This document shows, one piece after another, positions 7,203-13,829 of a stretch of DNA of 16,120 nucleotides; within the stretch, counting starts at the first letter, position 1, and each line of letters begins with the position of its first letter. A model generated the notes under the pieces. It did no database searches and was not told the DNA's origin. It was given only the letters and a program-made list of their open reading frames with translations. The translations under genes were made by a program, and so were the position numbers. Source of the stretch: an uncultured Longilinea sp. (GTDB lineage Bacteria > Chloroflexota > Anaerolineae > Anaerolineales > Anaerolineaceae). The stretch lies in contig CALMIB010000283.1 in assembly GCA_937863945.1 (NCBI GenBank), forward strand, positions 1 to 16,120. Direction: 5' to 3'.

Positions 7203-9035
7203 TCACCGCGCGATCTCGTAAATATACACCCCGTTGCGGCGATAAACATTCACGACGCCGGGGCAAGTATTCAACGCGGCGGGCTGCAGCGGCCCGGCAC
7301 CTTCTCGGATATACGCATAGGTCAAATCGGCTTCCCCGACCACCTGCCAGAAGCTCTCGTCGCAGCCGGCCGCCTGGCTGGCAGCCGCCGAACGCGCATT
7401 CAACTGTTGTTGGCTTTCCGCCGGTCCCATCCAGGCCAGCGCCGGCGGGGTCACCGTCTGGCGGCCGGTCAGCGTCAGCAGCCAGTAGCCGCCGTCCACG
7501 CCGCGGTAGCTGCCCTGCCAGCCGGTGGTGTTGATGAAAAAGCGTGCGTCGGGCGGCGTGTTTTCCCGCACCCACTCGATCGCCCGCAGGTCGGCGGCGT
7601 TCACCAGCACGGTCACCGGGTTGACCACGTCTCGGGTGCGCGCCAGGCCCAACCCAACCAACCCCAGCGCCGCCAGCAGCAGTGCCAGCCGGCCTGCCCA
7701 CGGCCGCCAGCGGGCCAGCAGCCCGGCCAGCCGCGCCATCCCGGCGCCCAGCAGCAGCGCCGCCGGCAGAAATACCAGGATTGCCATGTGATCGGGGCGG
7801 AAGGGCGACAGGCGCAGCCCCCAGGGCAGCATCAACAGGCCCATCAGCAGCCCCCACGTGCTGATCGTGCGCTCCGGGCCGCGCGCCAGCAGCCAGATCA
7901 ATGCCGCCAGCGCGGCCAGGTAGAGCGGATAATTGTAGTCCGGCCCGAGCAGGTAGAGGATATATTCCCAGTAGCCCGACTGGCTGCCGTCCAGCGGCGA
8001 AACCACCCCCACCCCGGCCTGACTGTTGAGCGCGTTCCACGAACGCAGCAGCCAGGGAGCGGCCAGCAGCGCGCCCATCAAGGAAGCCGCAGCCGCCGTC
8101 CACAGCGCGCGCCAGGCGCGCCGCAGCAGCAGCCCGACCCCCAGCGCCAGCAGGAACAGCAGCAACAGCAGCAGCGCGGTGTAATGCGAAAGCGCCACGC
8201 CCGCGGTCAGCACCATCAGGCGCGCCGCCAGCTCGCGCCGCCGGGGTTCGCGGGCCAGCTCCAGCGCGGCAGCCATCGCCGCGGGCAGCACGGCCAGCCC
8301 GGTGAGCAGGGTATAGCGCCCCCAGGTGACGTAGTAGGCCGGCATTTGAAAGGTGAAGGCCACCAGCAGCGCGGCCAGCCCGGCAGCGCGCCAATCTCGC
8401 CAGGCAGCCCGCCCCAGCCGGTAAACCGACAGCGCCACCGCCGCGTTGAGCGCCTGCCCGAACCATAGCACGCCCTGTTCGGCCGGCGCCTGGGTGGCCG
8501 CGCTGAAGAGCGCCGCCAGCAGGTGAAAGCCGTAATGATAGGTGAATTCGACCGGAAAATAAGGCTCGAAACTGGCCGGGACGCCGCCGTTTTGAAGAAA
8601 TAGGTTCACCACCAGGACGTGATGCACCGAATCGACCCAGGCGGGCAGCAGCAGCCCGCGCGCCTGGTACAGCCGCCAGGCCAGCGCCGCCAGCAGCAGT
8701 GCTCCGCCGCCCAACCCCAGCGCGGCCGCGCGCCAACTGAAGGCAAACCGCCCCGAGCGGAGCGTGCGCAGGCGGCCAACTATCCAGGCCAGCAGGCAGG
8801 CAGCGTACAGCCCGATCAACACGCCGGGCGTGAAGCGCCCACCCGCCAAAAAAACCGCCAGGCCGGCCAGCACGCTCACGCCAATGCTGATGCCCAGCGC
8901 GTCCGCCAGGCGTTCCAGCGGGTCGCGCCCGTCAACCGGCGACCAGGCCTGCCAGGCCAGTCCCGGCAGAAACAGCACCACCGCCGCGGCCAGCAGGTAT
9001 TCAAGATGCGTCAGCGTGGATAAGGAAGCAAGCAT
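7203..9035 (-). CDS. Multi-pass membrane protein, GT-C glycosyltransferase-like
   Basis: This 610-residue protein has about 10-12 hydrophobic segments between residues 10 and 465, followed by a soluble C-terminal part of roughly 140 residues. The plan resembles GT-C enzymes, which move sugars from polyprenyl phosphate carriers outside the membrane. The first large outer loop holds Asp135 in AWVDSVHHVLVV, then FPVEFTYHYGFH (160-171). An acidic residue at this place is typical of GT-C catalytic loops, but the usual paired acidic motif is not clear. The C-terminal part has ADLRAIEWVRENTPPDARF, which I recall from uncharacterised large bacterial membrane proteins of this kind. The ATG at 9033-9035 has only a weak GAGACGGG ahead of it. 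A TATAAT element lies about 60 bp upstream. Glycosyltransferase activity is inference from topology; substrate is unknown. The partner could be the neighbouring Thr-rich stalk protein. Confidence 0.6.
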   Translation of the reverse strand: MLASLSTLTHLEYLLAAAVVLFLPGLAWQAWSPVDGRDPLERLADALGISIGVSVLAGLAVFLAGGRFTPGVLIGLYAACLLAWIVGRLRTLRSGRFAFSWRAAALGLGGGALLLAALAWRLYQARGLLLPAWVDSVHHVLVVNLFLQNGGVPASFEPYFPVEFTYHYGFHLLAALFSAATQAPAEQGVLWFGQALNAAVALSVYRLGRAAWRDWRAAGLAALLVAFTFQMPAYYVTWGRYTLLTGLAVLPAAMAAALELAREPRRRELAARLMVLTAGVALSHYTALLLLLLFLLALGVGLLLRRAWRALWTAAAASLMGALLAAPWLLRSWNALNSQAGVGVVSPLDGSQSGYWEYILYLLGPDYNYPLYLAALAALIWLLARGPERTISTWGLLMGLLMLPWGLRLSPFRPDHMAILVFLPAALLLGAGMARLAGLLARWRPWAGRLALLLAALGLVGLGLARTRDVVNPVTVLVNAADLRAIEWVRENTPPDARFFINTTGWQGSYRGVDGGYWLLTLTGRQTVTPPALAWMGPAESQQQLNARSAAASQAAGCDESFWQVVGEADLTYAYIREGAGPLQPAALNTCPGVVNVYRRNGVYIYEIAR

Positions 9036-9049
9036 GCCCGTCTCAAATT

Positions 9050-9066
9050 GGCGGCTCTCAGCCGCC
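9050..9066 (-). other. Small perfect hairpin in the leader of the membrane-protein gene
   Basis: GGCGGCT (9050-9056) and AGCCGCC (9060-9066) pair perfectly across a 3-nt loop. In the minus transcript AAUUUGAG follows, too few U residues for a good terminator. It may be a weak terminator for the stalk gene or a structured 5' end of the next mRNA. Confidence 0.4.
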
Positions 9067-9097
9067 CACCCGGTTTTTGGAATGGCAATCCGTGTGG

Positions 9098-9103
9098 ATT
9101 ATA
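9098..9103 (-). promoter_or_regulatory. Consensus -10 element (TATAAT) upstream of the membrane-protein gene
   Basis: The minus strand has a perfect TATAAT just after the stop codon of the stalk-protein gene. No recognisable -35 is present at 16-18 bp (the region reads GC-rich), and the TG of an extended -10 is off by one. The predicted start, near 9090, would leave a leader of about 55 nt containing the 9050-9066 hairpin. Confidence 0.4.
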
Positions 9104-9110
9104 CAACGGC

Positions 9111-9800
9111 TTACGGATAACCGGGCGGCGTGGATGGCGGCGTGGACGGCGGCGGATATCCGTCGTTGGTCGGGGTGGCCGTGGGCGTGCGCGTGGATGT
9201 GGAAGTTGGCGTGGGCGTGACAGTCGCCGTCGGCGAGGCGGTGCGAGTCGGGCTCAGGCTGGCGGTCGGCGTCCAGGGCGGCAGCGTGGCGGTCGGCCCG
9301 GGCGTGCGGGTGACCCCGCCGGGCAGCGTGGCCGTGGGCGTGCGCGTCAGCGTCGCCGTCCAGGTGAATTGCGGGGTCAGCGTCAGGGTGGGCGTCCAGT
9401 CCTCGGTGGGTGTGATGCCCGCCGGCAGCGTGGCGGTCGGGCTGCCTTCCGGCGGCGTGACCAGAACCACCGGCAGCGTGGGCGGCACGTTGCCCGCCGG
9501 CGGGGTGACCGTCGGCACCGGCGTGAGCAGGTCGTTGATGACCGTATCATCCTCCGCCTGTTGGGCGGTCAGGGCCTCCTGCAGCAGGCGCAGGTCGGCC
9601 GGCGCCACCAGCATGCCGCGCAGGTCGGCCGAATAATCGGCGTACAGCGGCGAATGGATGCCCGCCGGCAGCGAAAGGCGCAATTGCCTGAGCCAGGTGG
9701 CCGGGTTGAAAATGACCAGCAAAACCAGTGCGCCCACCGCCAGCACCAGCAGCAGGGCCATCAGCGATTGAAAGGAGCGCGCCGGAAAATTTTGTCGCAT
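9111..9800 (-). CDS. Single-span membrane protein with Thr/Pro-rich extracellular stalk
   Basis: From the ATG at 9798-9800 the product has 229 residues. One hydrophobic segment (about residues 12-32, SLMALLLVLAVGALVLLVIF) follows a short basic start, giving an N-in, C-out topology. Residues 33-92 are a small folded region containing ADLRLLQEALTAQQAEDD. From residue 93 to the end the sequence is dominated by Thr, Pro and Ser (TPTATL, RTPTATLPGG, TPTPTSTSTRTPT), like an extended and possibly O-glycosylated surface stalk. No sorting signal is visible. An upstream in-frame ATG at 9839 would add 13 residues (MPCRMGAGYTWLG); neither start has a clear SD. The gene begins 61 bp (or 22 bp with the longer form) after the cyclase gene, so the two may be cotranscribed. 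Function unknown. Confidence 0.75.
   Translation of the reverse strand: MRQNFPARSFQSLMALLLVLAVGALVLLVIFNPATWLRQLRLSLPAGIHSPLYADYSADLRGMLVAPADLRLLQEALTAQQAEDDTVINDLLTPVPTVTPPAGNVPPTLPVVLVTPPEGSPTATLPAGITPTEDWTPTLTLTPQFTWTATLTRTPTATLPGGVTRTPGPTATLPPWTPTASLSPTRTASPTATVTPTPTSTSTRTPTATPTNDGYPPPSTPPSTPPGYP
9114..9524 (-). repeat. Low-complexity Thr/Pro repeat region of the stalk protein
   Basis: About 137 codons are rich in PTxT and TPTA units with variable phase, making GC-rich, C-skewed DNA on the coding strand. The complementary strand reads as valine/glycine repeats, which is why a spurious open frame exists there. Such tracts tend to vary in length by slippage. Confidence 0.75.
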
Positions 9801-9861
9801 ACCCAACCAAGTATAGCCTGCGCCCATGCGGCAGGGCATTACAACCGCTTATCAGTTGCCG

Positions 9862-12087
9862 TCAGGCGCGCGGCAAATTCAAATCGGGCAAATCGCTCAG
9901 CCGGTACACCATCAGGCGTTCGGCTTTGCCCCGCACCGAATGCTCGCCCATCGGCTCCAGCAGGTATTTACTTTGCTGCTCGCCCAACGCGGCGTAGGTG
10001 GACTGGCTAATCAGCGCGCCGGTATCGTCCATCAGCTCGCGGGTCAGCCCCTCCAGGCGCTGCGCCGAGTTGACCGTGTCGCCGATGATGGTGTAATGCA
10101 GCCGGTCGCTGGTGCCCAGCCCGCCGGCAATGACCACGCCGGTGTGAATGCCAATGCCTGTCACCAGCGGCGGGTCGCCGCGTTGAATGCGCTGCTTGTT
10201 CAGGGACTGGATGGCGCGCAGCATTTCCAGCGCGGTATCGCAGGCCGCAACGGCCGAGCGCCGCGGCGTGAGCATGCGCGGCAAAATACCGAAGAAAGCC
10301 AGCATGGCGTCGCCGTCGAATTTGTTGACCACGCCGCCGTGCGCCACCACGATCGGCACCAGTTTACCGAAGTATTCGTTCAGCCAGTTGAAGACCGTCG
10401 ACGGGGAAGCCTGCTCGGACAGGGTGGTGAACCCGCGGATGTCGGTCATCAGCACGCTGGCGACCGCCTCCTGGCCTTCCAGGCGCAGGTTGCCCGAACT
10501 GAAGGTCTGGCGAAGCTGCTCGCGCACCTCCGGCGAAACCGTGCGCCCCAACAGGTCGCGGTAGATGGAGCCTTCCTGCAACCCGGCCACCATATAGTTG
10601 AACGAATGCGCCAGCACGGCCACTTCATCGTCGCCGCCGGAATCGACCTTCACCTCCAGGTTGCCATTGGCCACCTCCGAGGAAGCGCGCGCCAGCTTGA
10701 CCAGCGGCCGCGTGATCAGGTTGGAAAGGTACACGCCTACGACAATCACCAGCAAAATGGCCCCCGCCACCAGCAGGAAGATCTCCATCCGGGTGGTTTG
10801 CGTAGTGCGCATCAGGAAGGTCTGCTCCATGGCGACCCCCAGCACGCCCTGGTCCGCGCCGTTGCGCACCTCCCAGGGCAGCAGCAATTCGCTGTAGTTG
10901 ACCCCGCCCAGGGTCAGATCGCGGGTCAGGGTGGACGCGTCCTGCTCGATCAGGGTTTCGCCCACCTGGCTGCGCGCCAGCGGGAAGCTCTCCGTCCCGC
11001 TGAACAGCGATGAAGCCAGCGGCTGGCCGTCGATGTCGTACAGCGTCACGCGCCCGAGCGTATCCCGGCTCATTTGCGCCGCGATCGAGTTGACCGATTT
11101 GCCCACCAGCAGCGCGCCCACCTGCGCGCCGGCCGGATCGAAGATGGGGCCGCTGACGTAAAAGTAGCGCCCGAAGGGGGTTTGCTGAATCCCGGCGAAT
11201 TTATCGCCCTGCTCGTCGCTGCGCCCCTGCAGCACGGCCTGCGCAAAGCCCACCGATTGGAAAAAGGTCTCGCCGCGCACGGTGTCAAATTCACCGGGCT
11301 GCCTGCCCGGCCGCAGACCCAGCACGCTGACGCCCTGCATGTCCAAAAACTCAACCGTCTCTTCGCCCGCGTTGACGATGGCCGGCAGCACCAGGTTGCG
11401 CAGCCCATCGGAATCGCCGGCCTGCACCGCCTGGGCCACGCCCTGCGTGTTGGCCGCCAGGCGCAGCGTGGCCAGCATGCGGTTTTCTTCGCGCACCATC
11501 CAGTCGCTGCTCTGTCGGCCGGTTTCCAGCAATTGGTTGAAGAAGCGTTCCTGGATCGAATCGAGCATCACCTGGCTGATGACGAAGGCCGCCGCCAGCG
11601 CGATGGTGATGGCCAGCACCAGGTAGGGCAGCGTGATCTTTAGACGCACCGGCACGCGCACGCGCGGCAAGCTCTGGGCAGGTTTGCCGGCTGCCGTGCC
11701 GCGGGCCGGGCGCGTATCCGGCGACAGGCCGCTTTCCGCCCGGCGCAGAGCCGCCTCCAGCCATTGCGCCGTGAACGGCTCGCGCAGGAAAACGGTCACC
11801 CCCTGCGCCTGCGCCCACATCTCGCGCTGCAGGTCGGGGTGGCGGTTGGTCATAATGATGCTCAGGCGCGGCTGGTCCTGGCGCAAAGCGCGCAAAAAAT
11901 CCAGCCAGGCGTTGCCCGGAAAGTGCAAATCCATCATCAACAAATCCGGGCGCACCTGGCGCAGCAACGCGCGCGCCTGCTCCAGGTCCCGGGCCGTCCA
12001 CGCCTCATCGCCGCGCGCGCGGAACAACCGCGCCAGCACTGCGGCACTTTTTGGATCGCTTTGAAAGATCAGCACTTTGCGCGGCAC
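9862..12087 (-). CDS. Membrane-bound class III adenylate/guanylate cyclase with receiver-like N-terminus, sensor and HAMP domains
   Basis: The 741-residue protein makes a cyclic nucleotide, probably cAMP, in response to an external signal. Residues 1-115 resemble a response-regulator receiver with Asp53 in LMMDLHF. The usual acidic pair is Gln-Ser (IFQSDP) and the conserved Lys before Pro is Glu103 (LREPF). Membrane segments lie near 152-174 and 435-456 and enclose a roughly 260-residue Cache-like sensor region. HAMP spans about 457-508. The cyclase domain (540-727) has metal-binding Asp549 (TDIRGFT) and Asp593 (FDGDAM), base-selecting Lys589, and transition-state Asn673 and Arg677 (GDTVNSAQRLEG). 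The site looks intact, and Lys589 favours ATP. The start is a GTG at 12085-12087 with AAGGAG six bases upstream. It follows rpoD after a hairpin. The cAMP-binding target is not in the window. Confidence 0.93.
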   Translation of the reverse strand: MPRKVLIFQSDPKSAAVLARLFRARGDEAWTARDLEQARALLRQVRPDLLMMDLHFPGNAWLDFLRALRQDQPRLSIIMTNRHPDLQREMWAQAQGVTVFLREPFTAQWLEAALRRAESGLSPDTRPARGTAAGKPAQSLPRVRVPVRLKITLPYLVLAITIALAAAFVISQVMLDSIQERFFNQLLETGRQSSDWMVREENRMLATLRLAANTQGVAQAVQAGDSDGLRNLVLPAIVNAGEETVEFLDMQGVSVLGLRPGRQPGEFDTVRGETFFQSVGFAQAVLQGRSDEQGDKFAGIQQTPFGRYFYVSGPIFDPAGAQVGALLVGKSVNSIAAQMSRDTLGRVTLYDIDGQPLASSLFSGTESFPLARSQVGETLIEQDASTLTRDLTLGGVNYSELLLPWEVRNGADQGVLGVAMEQTFLMRTTQTTRMEIFLLVAGAILLVIVVGVYLSNLITRPLVKLARASSEVANGNLEVKVDSGGDDEVAVLAHSFNYMVAGLQEGSIYRDLLGRTVSPEVREQLRQTFSSGNLRLEGQEAVASVLMTDIRGFTTLSEQASPSTVFNWLNEYFGKLVPIVVAHGGVVNKFDGDAMLAFFGILPRMLTPRRSAVAACDTALEMLRAIQSLNKQRIQRGDPPLVTGIGIHTGVVIAGGLGTSDRLHYTIIGDTVNSAQRLEGLTRELMDDTGALISQSTYAALGEQQSKYLLEPMGEHSVRGKAERLMVYRLSDLPDLNLPRA

Positions 12088-12093
12088 GAATGG

Positions 12094-12099
12094 CTCCTT
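12094..12099 (-). promoter_or_regulatory. Ribosome binding site that fixes the GTG start of the cyclase
   Basis: AAGGAG on the minus strand lies six bases before GTG (12085-12087). The GTG is followed by codons for PRKVLIF, the expected first strand of a receiver fold, which supports this unusual start codon. Confidence 0.8.
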
Positions 12100-12103
12100 A
12101 TAA

Positions 12104-12137
12104 TGACAAAGGCCGCGCCAGTCGTCCGGCGGGCCTT
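12104..12137 (-). terminator. Imperfect hairpin after rpoD, probable terminator
   Basis: On the minus strand AAGGCC (12132-12137) pairs with GGCCTT (12109-12114), and an inner GCC/GGC extends the stem after a small internal loop. UUUGUCAUUAU follows. It sits between the rpoD stop and the cyclase ribosome binding site. The U run is short, so termination may be partial. Confidence 0.55.
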
Positions 12138-12151
12138 CGGCAAATTGCTGT

Positions 12152-13795
12152 TCAGCTCAAATATTCGCGTAAATGGCGGCTGCGGGTGGGGTGGCGCAGT
12201 TTGCGCAGCGCCTTGGCTTCGATCTGGCGGATGCGCTCGCGCGTCACGTTGAAGTAGCGGCTGACCTCTTCCAGGGTGTGGTCCTTGCCGTCGATCAGGC
12301 CGAAGCGCAGTTCCAACACCTGGCGCTCGCGCTCCGAGAGCGCCCCCAGCGCGCTTTGCACCTGCTCGCGCAGCATTTCGCGCGCAGCGGCGTCCATCGG
12401 CTCCAGCGCGTCGTTGTCTTCGATGAAATCGCCCAACTGGCTGCTCTCTTCGTCGCCCACCGGCCGCTCCAGCGAGACCGGCTCCTCCGCCGATTGCAGG
12501 ATGCGCTGCACCTTGGCGGTGGCCCACATCCAGCGGCGCTGCACTTCAGGGTCCAGCGGCAGGTTTTCGGCGCGGGCGCGCGCAATGATCTGCACGTCCT
12601 CGTCGGCCAGGAAGCCCGCCTCCAGCGCCAGCTCCTCGTGGGTGGGCTCGCGCCCCAACTGCTGCACCAGCGAGCGCTGCACGCGCAGCAGCCGGGTGAT
12701 GGCCTCGAACAGGTGCACCGGGATGCGGATGGTGCGCGCCTGCTCGGCAATATAGCGGCTGATCGACTGGCGAATCCACCAGGTGGCGTAGGTGCTGAAT
12801 TTGAACCCGCGCGTGGGGTCGAATTTGGCCACCGCACGCAGCAGGCCCAGGTTACCCTCCTGGATCAAGTCAAGGAAGGAGATGCCGCGGCCCAGGTAGC
12901 GCTTGGCGATGCTCACCACCAGGCGCAGGTTGGCGCGGATCAGGGTCTGGTTGGCCTCGTCGGCCCGCCGTTCGATCAAATCAAAGTCATATTCCAACTG
13001 CGCGTCGGTGGGCAGCGTTTTTTCAAAGAAAGCCAGGTCGGGCATATTTTGTTCCTGGCGCAGCGCGGTCATCAACGCCTGGGCCATCTCCACGGGCAGC
13101 AGGTACAGGCACAGGAAGAGCGAAAAAGCGTGCCGCACCAGGCCGTCCCACATCGGGTCCTTGCCCCACAGGCCGTTGTCGAGGAAGCTGCGCAGGTAGG
13201 AAGGCTCTTCGGCTTGCCACTGGCGCCGCAGCATCTGCGCTTCCGCCAGCACCAGGCTCAGGTCAGGGGTTTCTCCCTGGCTCAAACGCTGGCAGTCTTC
13301 CTCCAGGCGCTCCCACGACGTGAGCAATTCCTGCACTACGCTCGTGTACAGAGCGCGGTAATGCCCCTCCGCGCCCACCGTGGGCTCGGTGTGATCCTGC
13401 CAGGCCACAATCCGGCGCTCGGCCTCGATGCGCGCGGCCAGGCGGAACTCGCTGTCCGCGTCCAGCAGATGGATCTGCCCGATCTCCTTGAGATACAGGC
13501 GCACCGGATCCTCTGAAAGCTCCATCGCAATCGACGGATCTTCCAGGATCTCCAGCGGATCATCCATCGACAGTTCAGCCCATTCCTCGCTGCTCTGCGC
13601 CAGGGCGGGCTCGTCGGGCTCTTCTTTCACCAGCGCGTCGTCGTCCGCCGGGTTGGTGCTGGCCGATTTCGGCAGCGGAACACCCGGCACGCGCGTGCTG
13701 CGCGAAGAGCGGTTGCCCCGCTGCGGGGCGGGGATGCTTTTCTTTTCCGGCAGTTCAGACGATTCTTGAGAAGGGGTATTCTTCTTCCGGGGCAT
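12152..13795 (-). CDS. rpoD: Primary RNA polymerase sigma factor RpoD/SigA
   Basis: This 547-residue sigma70 factor directs RNA polymerase to housekeeping promoters. Residues 1-94 are a charged, Pro/Ser-rich disordered stretch; no region 1.1 fold is apparent. Region 1.2 is at 95-123 (DPVRLYLKEIGQIHLL). A non-conserved insertion of about 150 residues follows. Region 2 (about 281-355) contains NLRLVVSIAKRY, the core-binding DLIQEGNLGLLRAV and the -10-reading FSTYATWWIRQSISRYI. RTIRIPVH begins region 3. Region 4 (about 478-547) has LSERERQVLELRFGL and the -35-reading helix VTRERIRQIEAKALRKLRH. The gene follows dnaG by 34 bp, the classic macromolecular-synthesis order. The ATG at 13793-13795 has only AGG four bases ahead, while an extended -10 ends seven bases upstream. 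Primary rather than alternative status is judged from region 1.2 plus the insertion and the dnaG linkage. Confidence 0.96.
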   Translation of the reverse strand: MPRKKNTPSQESSELPEKKSIPAPQRGNRSSRSTRVPGVPLPKSASTNPADDDALVKEEPDEPALAQSSEEWAELSMDDPLEILEDPSIAMELSEDPVRLYLKEIGQIHLLDADSEFRLAARIEAERRIVAWQDHTEPTVGAEGHYRALYTSVVQELLTSWERLEEDCQRLSQGETPDLSLVLAEAQMLRRQWQAEEPSYLRSFLDNGLWGKDPMWDGLVRHAFSLFLCLYLLPVEMAQALMTALRQEQNMPDLAFFEKTLPTDAQLEYDFDLIERRADEANQTLIRANLRLVVSIAKRYLGRGISFLDLIQEGNLGLLRAVAKFDPTRGFKFSTYATWWIRQSISRYIAEQARTIRIPVHLFEAITRLLRVQRSLVQQLGREPTHEELALEAGFLADEDVQIIARARAENLPLDPEVQRRWMWATAKVQRILQSAEEPVSLERPVGDEESSQLGDFIEDNDALEPMDAAAREMLREQVQSALGALSERERQVLELRFGLIDGKDHTLEEVSRYFNVTRERIRQIEAKALRKLRHPTRSRHLREYLS

Positions 13796-13802
13796 AGACC
13801 TA

Positions 13803-13808
13803 TTTATA
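13803..13808 (-). promoter_or_regulatory. Extended -10 element abutting the rpoD start
   Basis: The minus strand reads TGGTATAAA, an extended -10 (TATAAA at 13803-13808). No -35 match is found 16-18 bp upstream. Only seven bases separate it from the ATG, so a transcript from here would begin at or next to the start codon and be leaderless. Confidence 0.35.
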
Positions 13809-13829
13809 CCATAGAACAGAAAAAGGGCT

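Noticed and set aside
7126..8736. 536-codon minus-strand frame overlapping the membrane-protein gene
   Set aside because: It is an Arg/Ala/Gly-rich alternate frame; the 610-residue frame has coherent membrane segments and a sensible C-terminus.
9130..9636. Plus-strand frame encoding Val/Gly repeats, resembling an elastin-like or autotransporter protein
   Set aside because: It is the antisense reading of the PTxT repeats of the stalk protein; no start signal or signal peptide supports it.
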